From a virus, in the IMG/VR virus record IMGVR_UViG_3300036819_000112, positions 1-57,156 of that record: DNA of 57,156 bases; one strand, given 5' to 3'. A program made the position numbers and the translations under genes. The notes beneath the pieces are model-generated. The model saw nothing but the letters and a program-made list of their open reading frames with translations. It was not told the origin of the DNA and made no database searches. Each line of letters starts with the position of its first letter. Position 1 is the first letter of the stretch. Of the stretch, positions 42,286-51,249 are shown one piece after another.

Positions 42286-42723
42286 ATGTCAGACGAGACG
42301 GCAGACGATCGGTGGACCGTGCGCGGTGTGCCGAAGGCATACCGGGATCGTGCGGTGGAGGCGGCCGGCCGGCGAAAGCTCCCGATCGGGGCGTATGTAT
42401 GCCAGGCGCTTGATCGGGAGATTCGCGCCGAGCGCGAGCCGTTGGAGGTGATCAGCCCCCGTTCGGCGGCAGACAAATCGTCAGACTCGGCAGACAAGAT
42501 GTCCGACGCGATGGCCTGTGTCATGGTGGCCGAGCGCGCGATCGCCGCTGCGATCGCATTAGCAGGGGCAGCGGATGTGCCCACCACGTTCCGCCGGCGC
42601 GCGAACCGGCTGTTGCGGGAAAGCCTGCCTCCTCGGGTGACGAAGCGGACGCCCCCGCTCCTTACCGATGACGCGGCCCGACCAATGGGCAACGGCGCGC
42701 ACGGCGAGGCGGCGCACGACTGA
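42286..42723 (+). CDS. Ribbon-helix-helix-like protein
   Basis: 145 aa. WTVRGVPKAYRDRAVEAAGR then RKLPIGAYVCQALDREI resembles a ribbon-helix-helix DNA-binding fold with a helical extension. It has its own promoter and is probably a regulator or a plasmid/phage maintenance factor. Confidence 0.6.
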   Translation: MSDETADDRWTVRGVPKAYRDRAVEAAGRRKLPIGAYVCQALDREIRAEREPLEVISPRSAADKSSDSADKMSDAMACVMVAERAIAAAIALAGAADVPTTFRRRANRLLRESLPPRVTKRTPPLLTDDAARPMGNGAHGEAAHD

Positions 42724-42815
42724 TGGGCGCCGGCCAACTGATGCGAGGGGAGATCGCGGGGTCAAGCGCGATGGGGTCTCTCACCGCTTGGTCGTCTGGT
42801 CTGTCATGGCGCTGA
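42723..42815 (+). CDS. Possible tiny protein
   Basis: 30 aa. The ATG overlaps the preceding TGA. No features support it beyond that; it converges on the 42804 gene. Confidence 0.25.
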   Translation: MGAGQLMRGEIAGSSAMGSLTAWSSGLSWR

Positions 42816-43079
42816 CTCCACAGCGACCTGAAAGGTATATCCGTCGATCAGAGACATAATGGCTTGCCGCAATTCTCGGGCGATCTCTGGACCACCGGAA
42901 GCAATCGACTGACCGAGCACCTGAGCACACGCCACTATGACGTCAGCCGGGTTCGCCCTCATCACCTTCGTCTCGGCGTCGATCGCCGCAATGACGCACA
43001 TGACGCCGCGATCTGATGATACATCCGTGACCAGCTGCGCCCAATGCTGCGCGTATGGCGTCGTCTGATCTTGGCTCAC
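42804..43079 (-). CDS. Small hypothetical protein
   Basis: 91 aa from GTG 43079, overlapping the 43076 stop. Helical, with RGVMCVIAAIDAETKVMRAN; no function recognised. Confidence 0.5.
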   Translation of the reverse strand: MSQDQTTPYAQHWAQLVTDVSSDRGVMCVIAAIDAETKVMRANPADVIVACAQVLGQSIASGGPEIARELRQAIMSLIDGYTFQVAVESAP

Positions 43080-43297
43080 TGTTGATTCCCCTCTTCCTCT
43101 TCCATGTCGTCGGCGATCTCATCGAGTGACCGCGTGTCACCAGCGGGCACGTAGTACGGCCGGCAGGGGCACGTCGGGCTGCTGTCGCCTCGGGTATGGG
43201 GGAACTCGTCACCTAGCCAGCGGTGCACCCACGCAGCAGCGCCGGGTTCCCTTGGGAAAAGGATGGTAAAGCGCCCGGATGCGTTGTCCCCGCTCAT
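43076..43297 (-). CDS. Small hypothetical protein
   Basis: 73 aa from ATG 43297 (GGGGCG upstream). TILFPREPGAAAWVHRWLGD and an acidic tail (DDMEEEEGNQQ). The C-terminal stop overlaps the next gene. Confidence 0.5.
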   Translation of the reverse strand: MSGDNASGRFTILFPREPGAAAWVHRWLGDEFPHTRGDSSPTCPCRPYYVPAGDTRSLDEIADDMEEEEGNQQ

Positions 43298-43322
43298 CTG
43301 CGCCCCAGCGCGCGGCAGGGGG

Positions 43323-43622
43323 TCATCCGTGTGCCGCTCCACAGACGAACTCAAGCACCCACTGCGTGCCCCCATTCTCGAAATATCGCCGGTGGAGATC
43401 GGAGACAATAAATCCAGCTTCCGATACAATCTTGCGGGCACGTGGTCCTTCTTGGTCATCGCCCTCAAATAACACAGTCGGCCGCAGATAGCCGTGCCCC
43501 CATCCATAGCCACCCCCCTGGCACGATCCAACCGTCACGACACCCGCGATTTGCAGAATACGCACGACCCCTCGAATGCCTTCGTCCATGTTCTCCAGGT
43601 CGTTGCTTTCGATTTCGGTCAT
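43323..43622 (-). CDS. Small hypothetical protein
   Basis: 99 aa. IAGVVTVGSCQGGGYGWGHG, then YLRPTVLFEGDD, suggests a compact alpha/beta domain. First of three leftward genes downstream of the candidate attachment region. Confidence 0.5.
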   Translation of the reverse strand: MTEIESNDLENMDEGIRGVVRILQIAGVVTVGSCQGGGYGWGHGYLRPTVLFEGDDQEGPRARKIVSEAGFIVSDLHRRYFENGGTQWVLEFVCGAAHG

Positions 43623-43842
43623 ACTGTTCTCGTGCCTCGGGCGTGTCTGAGGTGCAATTTTGCCAATATGTGCGCCGGCTTCTGATCGTCTGGCTATCGG
43701 TCATGGCGTCCGCGCAAGCGAACTAAATGGCGATACGTGACGGCGTCACGGAACCTCCGAGGCGCAGCATTTTCCGGTTTGTCGCCTGGAAACCCTAGAG
43801 GAACGCCACATCTCACTTTCTCTGCTGACAGATTACAGCCGC
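43623..43842. other. Candidate attP region
   Basis: These 220 bp follow the integrase gene and hold no gene, the usual place of a phage attachment site. CGTGAC-GGC-GTCACG (43736-43750) is a perfect inverted repeat. I saw no tRNA 3' end, so the core is not identified. Confidence 0.35.
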
Positions 43843-44826
43843 TCAATCCGCTGGTTTCAGCGCCTTTTTTGTATTTCCTGTCCATCGCAAAACCGCCGCC
43901 TCTGCTAGCCGTTCCTGATCGGTCCCGGCAGTATAGAGTTGCAACATCGCAAGACTCCTGTGCCCGGTGATCGCGCCAATCTCGTGAAGTGTACAGCCGC
44001 ACTGCGCGAGATTGATCGCGGCTAGCTTTCGTAGTCCATGGATGTTCCGATGCGGCGGAAAGCCCTCCAACTTTGCCAGGGCATCACCCAATTGCCGGGA
44101 CAGGTTCGTGACTTGCCACGGCCTGTCGAACTTGTTGACCAGGATCATCGTTGCCGCTGCCTCGGCTCGCCATGCATCCAGTTCTGCCTTCAGCGCAGGA
44201 TGGACGGGTATCACTAACGCCGCGCCCGTCTTGCTCTGCCGGAGTCGCAGGCTTCGCCCATCATAGGCTGACCAAGGTAATCGGCACAGATCGCCCCGGC
44301 GCTGGCCGCTGTAGAGCGCCAGCACGACCGGGCGCCGCAAATGCTCCGGAAGTTGGCGCATCGCCTGTTCGGCCTCTGCGGGCGTCCAGGCGGGGAGGTG
44401 GCCGCCTTTCAGTCGCTTCATGCGCAGCGTCGGGGACATCTTTAGCCAGCCGTTTTCGACGGCCCATCCGAATAGTGCCGACGCGGTGCGCACGAAGCCT
44501 GTGGAAGCGCCGTTGCCTTTCGCTTGAGCTAGTGCGTTGCGGATGTCCGTAATCTGCTTGCGCTCAATCCGCGATGCCTGGACGTGCTCCATGCCTACCA
44601 GTGGCCGAAGGTACGTGAGGTAGTTCGCTTGGGTGCTCGGCGCGAGCGCGCGCCACTCCGGACTGCGTTCCCACGCGGCGATGAGTTCGCCCATAGTCTC
44701 GCCTTTCGAGCGGACGCGCCTCGGCTGATATGGCGGATAGCGGTAGCTTCGCGTGGTCCCGTCAGCTAGGACGCGGTGGACTACCCTTTCGGCCTTGCGC
44801 GAGGATTTTCTGGACAACGGCGGCAC
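43843..44826 (-). CDS. int: Tyrosine-type phage integrase
   Basis: 327 aa from GTG 44826; the frame is open to TTG 44877, overlapping the excisionase-like gene by 65-116 bp. Arm- and core-binding parts (residues about 45-140) precede the catalytic domain with Arg in SGQRRGDLC, Lys in RQSKTGAAL, HGLRKLAAINLA, GHRSLAMLQLYT. It integrates or, with the excisionase, excises the genome at attP. It is the last gene of the leftward early operon. Confidence 0.88.
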   Translation of the reverse strand: MPPLSRKSSRKAERVVHRVLADGTTRSYRYPPYQPRRVRSKGETMGELIAAWERSPEWRALAPSTQANYLTYLRPLVGMEHVQASRIERKQITDIRNALAQAKGNGASTGFVRTASALFGWAVENGWLKMSPTLRMKRLKGGHLPAWTPAEAEQAMRQLPEHLRRPVVLALYSGQRRGDLCRLPWSAYDGRSLRLRQSKTGAALVIPVHPALKAELDAWRAEAAATMILVNKFDRPWQVTNLSRQLGDALAKLEGFPPHRNIHGLRKLAAINLAQCGCTLHEIGAITGHRSLAMLQLYTAGTDQERLAEAAVLRWTGNTKKALKPAD

Positions 44827-45028
44827 TCGCTGCTCTTGGATCAGTGGACGATGTTCCCCCGCTAAACGCGGCGTCAAGGGCGAGCCGGTCCCATCGTGGG
44901 GAGCGTACGCCGAGAGTGTGATCGGGTGCTGGAATGCGACCCTGCTTCACCAGACGGGGCAGGGCATCGACCCGCACGCTTATGTAGGCGGCGGTCGATT
45001 CGGCGTTCAGCCATCGTGCGTCACCCAT
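44762..45028 (-). CDS. Excisionase-like small DNA-binding protein
   Basis: 88 aa from ATG 45028 with a GAGGGGAGG ribosome site. WLNAESTAAYISVRVDALPR resembles the MerR/excisionase helix-turn-helix. It overlaps int, as xis genes commonly do. Confidence 0.65.
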   Translation of the reverse strand: MGDARWLNAESTAAYISVRVDALPRLVKQGRIPAPDHTLGVRSPRWDRLALDAAFSGGTSSTDPRAASAAVVQKILAQGRKGSPPRPS

Positions 45029-45303
45029 CAGCCTCCCCTCCAAACACAAGCCGCCCTGAATCCGAAGTAATGATGCTCGACCAGGTCGAAGCGGACCTCG
45101 CACCCGCAGGCGACGCACTGCTCCATCTGCTCCGGACCCTCCCAGGCAGGCGTCGAGGCATGGCCGCGGCAGGCGCCGTGCTTGTTCCGACGGGTGATCG
45201 CGTCATCCACAAAGACACCACATCGCTTGCAGTAGCGCTGATGCAGGTCACTCTGGTTGTGGCTGATCGATGAGCAGAACGGGCAGGTGAAGGGGTCAGG
45301 CAT
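45028..45303 (-). CDS. Zinc-finger-like protein
   Basis: 91 aa. CPFC, YCKRC, CVACGCE and further histidines give two probable zinc knuckles. The start follows a 3' overlap with the 45296 gene and the stop overlaps the excisionase start. Confidence 0.6.
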   Translation of the reverse strand: MPDPFTCPFCSSISHNQSDLHQRYCKRCGVFVDDAITRRNKHGACRGHASTPAWEGPEQMEQCVACGCEVRFDLVEHHYFGFRAACVWRGG

Positions 45304-45502
45304 CACGCTTCTCCGGCATCCACGCTTCGCACCAATCCATCGCAGCGCGCTCTGTCGTATGAATCGAGGTCTGGCGGTCGGAAGGTCCGGATGCCCACGC
45401 TGCAAACCCGTCGCCTTGCGACCACACTGCAAACCAAGTCTTCCGGCCGTCGGTTGACCAGATGAACGGCTCTGACCCGCCATCTTTCCATTCAAGGGCC
45501 AT
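45296..45502 (-). CDS. Small Trp-rich protein
   Basis: 68 aa (ALEWKDGGSEPFIWSTDGRK then TWFAVWSQ), rich in tryptophan. Overlaps on both ends indicate it is part of the operon. Function unknown. Confidence 0.55.
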   Translation of the reverse strand: MALEWKDGGSEPFIWSTDGRKTWFAVWSQGDGFAAWASGPSDRQTSIHTTERAAMDWCEAWMPEKRDA

Positions 45503-45719
45503 CGGATGCCCTCTCAGCCGCGCGCGGGAAGCCAAGCGTCGAAAGATCCGCTGCTTTAAGACCATGCAGGGCGATGTAGTGACGCTGGACGGCCCAGGAT
45601 TGATCCCCGACGGTGACCACGACATCGGCCCCGAGCCGGTCTATCAGCTTCTGCACCGCTCGCTTGATCGAGGGGTCGGTGTAATGAAGCGGTCGGCCGC
45701 AGGCACAGAGATCAGCCAT
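45492..45719 (-). CDS. Small CxC-containing protein
   Basis: 75 aa. MADLCACGRPLHYTDPS and DVVVTVGDQSWAVQRHYIAL are typical of small phage proteins of unknown function. Overlaps both neighbours. Confidence 0.55.
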   Translation of the reverse strand: MADLCACGRPLHYTDPSIKRAVQKLIDRLGADVVVTVGDQSWAVQRHYIALHGLKAADLSTLGFPRAAERASDGP

Positions 45720-46002
45720 CGGACGCCGCTTTGAACGTGCGCAGCTCGATCTTCGTGATCCTGCTCACCGCGTGCTGCGATGCGCTCTGAATTCGCCGGG
45801 CCAGCGGAGCCATTGTCTCAGCAACCTCGCGTCGCGAATTGAGCAGCGGCATGTGGCGGACACCACCCAGGCCGCCGGGCGTTGGAAAGTCTGCGCTCAG
45901 CATCCCCTCTCCGCCGTCGGCGTAGTGGCCGATCCAGGTGTAGATTTCCCGGATGGGCGGGCTTGCGGGTTGGTCGACGAGGATTGCGTCAGCGTCATCC
46001 AT
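45712..46002 (-). CDS. Small hypothetical protein
   Basis: 96 aa. EIYTWIGHYADGGEGMLSAD and a basic helical C-terminus. Overlaps both neighbours; function unknown. Confidence 0.5.
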   Translation of the reverse strand: MDDADAILVDQPASPPIREIYTWIGHYADGGEGMLSADFPTPGGLGGVRHMPLLNSRREVAETMAPLARRIQSASQHAVSRITKIELRTFKAASDG

Positions 46003-46303
46003 CAGACGGCTCTCCTGAGGGGCTGGGCGGTTTGTAGTCGGCCGGCGGTCGCTTGAAGGTCGGCGCCTTGCCGAGCTCCGCAGCGATCCGGTCGCCCACG
46101 CTCTCGTGCAGCATCATCAACATGCGGGCGTGGTCGACGCCGAATATGCCGATGACCCTCGTGAGGCGGGGCAGGTTATCGACGATCACCTGGCGCACCA
46201 GGGCGGCGGCGGCTGCAGTGGCCACCATGTCCGAGCTGGGAACAAGCCGGGGGTCATCCGTCTCGATCTGCACCATCGCCACGATCGTGTGCTTCCTCAT
46301 CAC
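45995..46303 (-). CDS. Small hypothetical protein
   Basis: 102 aa from GTG 46303 or ATG 46300. The region IVAMVQIETDDPRLVPSSDM then a hydrophobic helix. It overlaps the 46300 gene. Confidence 0.5.
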   Translation of the reverse strand: MMRKHTIVAMVQIETDDPRLVPSSDMVATAAAAALVRQVIVDNLPRLTRVIGIFGVDHARMLMMLHESVGDRIAAELGKAPTFKRPPADYKPPSPSGEPSDG

Positions 46304-46734
46304 AGGGCCTTTCGCTGTTCGGTTTCCGCTTCAGCTTTGGCCGTCATCAGCCGCTCCAGCTCCTGCGCCTGCTCGGCCGTCGCGATGACGAACGTCGGGC
46401 GTGGTTCCGCGCTATCGGGAAGCTCGATCTCCAGCCTGTGGAGGCGCAACAGGCCTCCCAACGTCCAATTGCAACCTCGAATCGCTCGCCGACGTTCGGC
46501 CTTTGCTGACCCATCCTTGTCGCTTGGCCAAGGTCCGACGTTGGAGAAGCGACCTTCGCAGGAAAAGGCGACAAACCGTTCGACCGTTTCTGGGTTTGCG
46601 CCGGCCGCGATGAGCGAGGCCATGGACTGAACCGTGCCGCAGATCGGGCAGACGAACGCGATATGCTTGTGATCGGAGACGCCTTGCGCTTTGAATCGGG
46701 TGTGCGCTTCGGCGAGCGTGATGCGCTCCATCAT
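46300..46734 (-). CDS. Small phage protein of the VVA0879-like kind
   Basis: 144 aa. MERITLAEAHTRFKAQG, then FVCPICGTVQSMASLIAAGA, resembles the VVA0879 family, proteins of unknown function common in phage early regions, with a CPIC metal motif. Confidence 0.6.
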   Translation of the reverse strand: MMERITLAEAHTRFKAQGVSDHKHIAFVCPICGTVQSMASLIAAGANPETVERFVAFSCEGRFSNVGPWPSDKDGSAKAERRRAIRGCNWTLGGLLRLHRLEIELPDSAEPRPTFVIATAEQAQELERLMTAKAEAETEQRKAL

Positions 46735-46982
46735 ATGGCCTCCGGAGGGTCGTCGCTGGTGATGGCGACCGCGCGGCGCTTCATCCGCATCAGCGCGGTA
46801 TCCTCCGGCGCGTCCTTGCCGAAGTGCCGGAGCACGGCGATCGCGTGGTCCCAGCCATCAACGAAGCCTTGGTTGTAGGTCGTGACGTGGGATTCACGCA
46901 TGGCACCCGGCGTCCCATCATTTCGTGCGTCCGGGCAAATTGCCTTCCGATCGGCGGCTTGCATGTGCGAGATGTCGGTCAT
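46731..46982 (-). CDS. Small hypothetical protein
   Basis: 83 aa from ATG 46982. A central TYNQGFVDGWDHAIAVLRHF helix is the only clear feature. Overlaps both neighbours. Confidence 0.5.
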   Translation of the reverse strand: MTDISHMQAADRKAICPDARNDGTPGAMRESHVTTYNQGFVDGWDHAIAVLRHFGKDAPEDTALMRMKRRAVAITSDDPPEAI

Positions 46983-47281
46983 TCCAACGCCCTCCGCTGT
47001 TGGTTGCTCTCCGTCCACAGCCTGGCCGCAATCGCCGAGAGATCGAGGCCGTGCTTCACCTCGAAAGTCCGCCATCCTTGCTGGTGGCCTTCCGTATGGT
47101 GGTCAACACAGAGTCCTACGGCGTTCCTGTCCGCCGGCTTCAGCCCGACGCCGGCGCCCTTGCGGACGTGGTGGGCCTCGATGATGTCGCTCCTGCACCC
47201 CGGTACAGAGCACGGCAGGGTGCGTATCCAGGCGAGGTGGCGGGGAGAGCGCAGGCGCTCGGTCTTCGGGAGGAGCATCAT
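46979..47281 (-). CDS. DUF968-like HNH family protein
   Basis: 100 aa. HLAWIRTLPCSVPGCRSDII, EAHHVRKGAGVGLKPADRNA and CVDHHTEGHQQGWR follow the zinc-binding HNH pattern of DUF968 proteins of phage recombination regions, which are thought to process DNA junctions. Confidence 0.7.
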   Translation of the reverse strand: MMLLPKTERLRSPRHLAWIRTLPCSVPGCRSDIIEAHHVRKGAGVGLKPADRNAVGLCVDHHTEGHQQGWRTFEVKHGLDLSAIAARLWTESNQQRRALE

Positions 47282-47285
47282 GGCG

Positions 47286-47540
47286 TCACTCGTTGCAGGC
47301 TATGTCGCGCGGGCAGTAGCCCTTTCCGGCGCAGACCGATGGCGTTTGGCAGAACGGATAAGGCGCCATGGCGGCGGGTTGATGCACGCAACAAAGGTCG
47401 GTCCCTCGCTGCGCTGCGGCGCGGCACTGGCGGGGCGCATCCTCACCTCTGGGTTGGTCAATGATGCGCTGGCATCGGCGGTTGAACGCGCCACGATAAT
47501 CAGGCCGATCGCAGAGGACAGCCAATGGGGTCGCCATCAC
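47286..47540 (-). CDS. Small cysteine-rich protein
   Basis: 84 aa from GTG 47540 or ATG 47537. Eight or more cysteines, several as CxxC-like pairs (GTDLCCVHQ, VCAGKGYCPRDIAC). Probably metal-binding. Confidence 0.5.
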   Translation of the reverse strand: MMATPLAVLCDRPDYRGAFNRRCQRIIDQPRGEDAPRQCRAAAQRGTDLCCVHQPAAMAPYPFCQTPSVCAGKGYCPRDIACNE

Positions 47541-47818
47541 GCCGCCCCCTCGGGTGGGGCGAACACGAACGCCGGCCCCCCGATCGCGAGCGGGTCACGC
47601 GCCGGGACGGGCGTGCCATTCGCCGTCTCCCCCACCACCCGCGGCTTGCGGACCCGGGCCTTGCGGGTGAGCAGGGCGATCAGTTCGCGCACCTCGTTGC
47701 GGCAGGCAGTGGCGACCTCGGCGTTGCGGATGTGCTGCTGGACGTCCGCATCCAGTTGGCGCTCGCGCTCGCGGAGGGCCTCGATGGCGGGGTCTTGCGG
47801 GCTGCTGATGTCGGACAT
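47537..47818 (-). CDS. Small coiled-coil protein
   Basis: 93 aa. DPAIEALRERERQLDADVQQ is a helical, charged start, and the tail is hydrophobic-rich. Overlaps the following gene; upstream, a 30-bp gap precedes the exonuclease end. Confidence 0.5.
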   Translation of the reverse strand: MSDISSPQDPAIEALRERERQLDADVQQHIRNAEVATACRNEVRELIALLTRKARVRKPRVVGETANGTPVPARDPLAIGGPAFVFAPPEGAA

Positions 47819-47848
47819 GGCTAGGGTTCCTGCTGAAATTCGTGGGGG

Positions 47849-48496
47849 TTACGCGGCTTCTCGGACGATCTGCTCGAAGAAGCCGGAGGCGCGGGCCTTG
47901 GCCAGCATCTCGTCGCGGATGGCGAGGAATTCGATGAGCGCCGCGCTCATCTTGCGGATGAACGGCTCGTCGCGCTCTATCCGGAACAAAGCGGGTGGAA
48001 GTAAAGGATGGAACGAGTAGAAGTCCACGAATGCGAGTTCTGCCACAGCCATCTGGCCCTGAAACTGGCACTTGTAGTCGAGGCCGGGGCCATCAATCAG
48101 ATACGAAAGATGCGTCTGCGGGGCGGGACATTTGATCTCGACGGCGCCGCGGTGGCCAATGATGAGGCGGTCCGGACTGCACCCGATCCGGCCGTCATCC
48201 GTGGTCACGAATCCTACGGTCTCAATCTCGGTGTCGGTCGTGAACGCGTACTGCTGCGCCGCCATCGGCTCGTGCAGCTTGCCCCAGGCGATCCAGTAGG
48301 GGTCGGAGCGCTCCGGCTCCAGCGGCGCCCGCAGGAGGGTCTCCGCCACGAGATACTGCGCGTAGGCACGCGATGACTTCGACAACTCGCCCTTCGCTGG
48401 CGTCACGATTTTGTCGAAGCAGGAGGCCGTGGGAATGCCCAGCCGAACAGCCCACCACTCTGGTGTGCCCTGTTCGATGTCACGGAAGATAATCAT
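47849..48496 (-). CDS. YqaJ/lambda-type exonuclease
   Basis: 215 aa from ATG 48496, whose GGAG ribosome site lies inside the end of the upstream HNH gene; TTG 48508 is possible. Motifs of the family are present: [46 protein letters not shown] and [11 protein letters not shown], giving the PD-(D/E)xK metal site. The enzyme degrades 5' ends of double-stranded DNA to provide single strands for the annealing protein encoded just upstream. Confidence 0.88.
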   Translation of the reverse strand: MIIFRDIEQGTPEWWAVRLGIPTASCFDKIVTPAKGELSKSSRAYAQYLVAETLLRAPLEPERSDPYWIAWGKLHEPMAAQQYAFTTDTEIETVGFVTTDDGRIGCSPDRLIIGHRGAVEIKCPAPQTHLSYLIDGPGLDYKCQFQGQMAVAELAFVDFYSFHPLLPPALFRIERDEPFIRKMSAALIEFLAIRDEMLAKARASGFFEQIVREAA

Positions 48497-49116
48497 TTCA
48501 TACTCCAATAGGTCTGTTCCAAGTACTTACGTGCCTCTACAGCGTCCTCGAAGTGTTCAAAGGAAAACACGGCTCGCCAAACACCTTTGATCTCACTCCA
48601 ATGGACGCCTCTAACTTTGACACCGTCTTTTCGAACGCGCCTGTTGCGCGCCTGCGTTTGAGATGTCGCCCACCGACAATTCGAAGGCTCGTAATTGCCG
48701 TCGTTATCGATCCGATCGAGGGACATGTTGGACGGCCTGGGGCCCATATCGGCCGTAAAGGTGGCAAAGTCTTGCCAGCGGTCACACACTTTGATGCCCC
48801 GGCCTCCATAGTCCGCGTAGCTCTTTGCCTTGGGGTTTCTGCATCTAGCCAGCATCGTGCGATACGTGTTGTATTCAGACGTGTTGGTCTGACCGTGGGT
48901 GGTGCTCTTTTCGATAGCCAAACAGCCGCAAGAGGCAGACCCTTTTCGTCCGGGTCGAGGCAGCGACATTGCAAGGACCACTCTCTCGGTGCCACAATCG
49001 CACCGACATAGCCAAGCCCTCCGCATTCTCTTCGTGCCGCTGGGAACGCGACGTTCTTCAAGAACCAGCCAGCGTCCGCGCTTTTCGCCGACTAGATTGA
49101 GCGGCTCGCTACCCAT
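48493..49116 (-). CDS. HNH homing endonuclease inside the recombination operon
   Basis: 207 aa. [19 protein letters not shown] and [20 protein letters not shown] are the HNH core of mobile endonucleases; [19 protein letters not shown] resembles a partial AP2 domain. Start and stop overlap the flanking annealing and exonuclease genes by one and four bases, so it fits the operon without breaking it. Confidence 0.85.
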   Translation of the reverse strand: MGSEPLNLVGEKRGRWLVLEERRVPSGTKRMRRAWLCRCDCGTERVVLAMSLPRPGRKGSASCGCLAIEKSTTHGQTNTSEYNTYRTMLARCRNPKAKSYADYGGRGIKVCDRWQDFATFTADMGPRPSNMSLDRIDNDGNYEPSNCRWATSQTQARNRRVRKDGVKVRGVHWSEIKGVWRAVFSFEHFEDAVEARKYLEQTYWSMK

Positions 49117-49952
49117 TACGCTGCTTCTCCAGCTTTGGCATTGGCGTTCTGTGCTGCGCGCTGAGCCATGATGCCTCGCTTCGTCAGCAGCGCGTTCTTC
49201 AGCCGGGCGAAGTCACCGACGCGGGCATCCGCCATGGAGCGGAGATCGCCGAGCCCCATCTTCGTCAGGAACGCCCGCTCGTTCGCCGCTACTGCTTTCG
49301 GATCAGCCGAGCATGCTGCCAGCAGGGCATACAGTTCATCGACCTGGCGGCGGCTGTTGACCTCCCCGTCGTCGCGCTGGCGGCGGTTGCCGTCGTTGTC
49401 CTCGTTCGCGAGGGCGATGTTGAAGATCATGCAGGTGAGGTAGCGGCGCAGGTAAGAGACCGTTGAGCCCAACCCGTGCAGCGGCGTCTTGTTCGCCTTG
49501 CCCTGCGGTCCTGCTGTGTCCGGCGCGGCCTCAAGCTGATACCGCTTGCTGTGTCCCGCGCTGTGCGACACCTCGCAGACGATCCGCTCGTTCGGCCCCT
49601 CGATCGCCTCGGAATTGAACTCCAGGCAGAAGCCGTAGCGGGTGTAAATCGGCCGGATCGCCGCGTCGATCGTCTCCAGGCGGGCATACTTGCTGTTGGT
49701 CTGGTCGTTCTTCGCATCCCGCACGACCGGCTGCATCTCGCCCTGGGCCTTGGACATCGCGCGGTTGAACTGCAGCTTGGCGTCGTCGGCGACGATCTCC
49801 CTTTGCATGCTCAGCAGCATCTGCAGCTTGTCGACGTTGATGTCGGGGTCCTTCATCGCCGCGGCGACGAAGTTCAGCAGCGAGCCGGGAAGCGATTCTG
49901 CGAGCGGTGCAACGTTGGTGTTGGCCGCCTCGGTCTTCGTGATCGCGTTCAT
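49116..49952 (-). CDS. erf: ERF-family single-strand annealing protein
   Basis: 278 aa. [40 protein letters not shown] and [19 protein letters not shown] are the ERF family signature. Erf-type proteins anneal complementary strands during phage recombination and circularisation. It pairs with the exonuclease two genes on. Confidence 0.9.
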   Translation of the reverse strand: MNAITKTEAANTNVAPLAESLPGSLLNFVAAAMKDPDINVDKLQMLLSMQREIVADDAKLQFNRAMSKAQGEMQPVVRDAKNDQTNSKYARLETIDAAIRPIYTRYGFCLEFNSEAIEGPNERIVCEVSHSAGHSKRYQLEAAPDTAGPQGKANKTPLHGLGSTVSYLRRYLTCMIFNIALANEDNDGNRRQRDDGEVNSRRQVDELYALLAACSADPKAVAANERAFLTKMGLGDLRSMADARVGDFARLKNALLTKRGIMAQRAAQNANAKAGEAA

Positions 49953-50305
49953 GCCTCCAGCCCCCGCCAGCCGTTGTCGTTGGCGTGGTCTCGCTCGTCA
50001 TCGAAGCCGTCGGCGCCGTCGTCCCTCGCGGCCTCGCGGGCCCTTTCGAGATTGGCCAGGAACCAGCCCCGCAGCGTGGCCAACTCCGCCTCCGTCAGCT
50101 TCCCCGGCACCGGACAGAAGCGGGTCTCCAGTTCGGCGTCCTCGAAGGTGACCTCGTATTCCGGACCTTCGCCGGGCTGCGTGTAGGTCGCCGGGTAGCC
50201 GGGGCTGATGCATTCGGCGGTGAAGGAAACGGTTGCGTCGCATTCGACCGGATCGCCGTCGGCGTCGATGCGGGTGATCGTGGTGTAGAGTTCCAGGGCC
50301 ATCAC
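49949..50305 (-). CDS. Small beta-rich protein
   Basis: 118 aa (GTG 50305 or ATG 50302). TYTQPGEGPEYEVTFEDAEL and an acidic tail; overlaps both neighbours. Unknown function. Confidence 0.5.
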   Translation of the reverse strand: MMALELYTTITRIDADGDPVECDATVSFTAECISPGYPATYTQPGEGPEYEVTFEDAELETRFCPVPGKLTEAELATLRGWFLANLERAREAARDDGADGFDDERDHANDNGWRGLEA

Positions 50306-50469
50306 ACCGCCTCCTTCGAATCGGCGGGACCGCGGTTCGCGGCGATTTGTCGGGCCTCGGTAACGAGCATCGCGCGCATCTCTTCGCTCGTCATGGCGCG
50401 GTATTTCACCGCCAGGACCTCATTCTGGGCGGCGATGCTGGCAAACAGCATGGCGGCGAGATCAGCCAT
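50302..50469 (-). CDS. Small helical protein
   Basis: 55 aa from ATG 50469. MLFASIAAQNEVLAVKYRAM is an amphipathic helix. Overlaps neighbours. Confidence 0.45.
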   Translation of the reverse strand: MADLAAMLFASIAAQNEVLAVKYRAMTSEEMRAMLVTEARQIAANRGPADSKEAV

Positions 50470-50948
50470 CACACCGCCTCCCGCAGGGCGGCGCGCTCGA
50501 TCAGGTCGATCTCTTTGCCGAGGATGGCGAGCGCGCGGGTCAGCGCAACGCGGATGTGGGCAAAGTGGGTCTCGATGTCGTCCAGCATCGCTTCGGCGGC
50601 ATCTACCGGCAGGGTGCCTTTGATGCCGCACTTTGCAGCGGCAACCGCGGCCAGCGTGCGCTCCAGCTTGGCGTGGGATTGGTAAAGCGCGTTGTCGTTG
50701 GCCGCGCGGCGGGACAGGGCGTGCGCCACCAGGCCGTTGGCGACGTCGGCTGAGAGTTCCCAGGGAACAGCGGCGCCGGTAATCGCACCATGCTCGCGCT
50801 CCCAGTCCTCTGCCGCGAGCTCGGCGCAGAGTTCCGCGGAGATGCGCATGTCGTGGGATGTGGCGCCGGTCGCTTCGCGCAGGAACGGGGTCGCCGTGAG
50901 AGCGCGGGCCACCAGGTCGGCGACGGTTGGGGGTGTGCGGGTGAGCAT
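50469..50948 (-). CDS. Hypothetical early protein
   Basis: 159 aa from ATG 50948. Helical, with AELCAELAAEDWEREHGAIT and a long helix (IRVALTRALAILGKEIDLIE). No family recognised. Confidence 0.55.
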   Translation of the reverse strand: MLTRTPPTVADLVARALTATPFLREATGATSHDMRISAELCAELAAEDWEREHGAITGAAVPWELSADVANGLVAHALSRRAANDNALYQSHAKLERTLAAVAAAKCGIKGTLPVDAAEAMLDDIETHFAHIRVALTRALAILGKEIDLIERAALREAV

Positions 50949-51166
50949 CAGACCGCTCCCCGGGCGCGCGCCGTCACGACGGGCAATGTGGCGCCCTGGA
51001 TGATGACGCAACCCGCGCGGCGCACCAGGATCTGGCGAGCCTTGGCCTTGGGGATGTAGCCAGCGGCGGTGCGTTTCACCGGAGTGCCGAGCCAGCAATG
51101 CTCTAGGCCGGGCGCGGCAGTGACTACGCTGTAGTGGCAGCCGGCGGTGTCTCGAACGATGTTCAT
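50948..51166 (-). CDS. First gene of the left early operon
   Basis: 72 aa from ATG 51166. MNIVRDTAGCHYSVVTAAPG then LEHCWLGTPVKRTAAGYIPK. It has a promoter and operator 40 bp upstream (51207-51249). Unknown function. Confidence 0.5.
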   Translation of the reverse strand: MNIVRDTAGCHYSVVTAAPGLEHCWLGTPVKRTAAGYIPKAKARQILVRRAGCVIIQGATLPVVTARARGAV

Positions 51167-51206
51167 CGGGGTCCTCGCATCCGGGTCAGGGTGGCTCGAT
51201 GGAGAG

Positions 51207-51249
51207 ACTATCCAACATTCCGTTGGGTGTGTAAACAACATAATGTTGG
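51207..51249 (-). promoter_or_regulatory. Left early promoter and repressor operators
   Basis: On the minus strand TTTACA (51235-51230), 17 bp, and GATAGT (51212-51207) form a promoter. CCAAC-ATTCC-GTTGG (51212-51226) covers its -10 and spacer, and CAACAT-A-ATGTTG (51236-51248) lies next to the -35. The same CCAAC-N5-GTTGG site occurs in the immunity operator at 54480-54494. A GTCTGCCG/CGGCAGAC repeat (51249-51275) follows. Confidence 0.75.
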
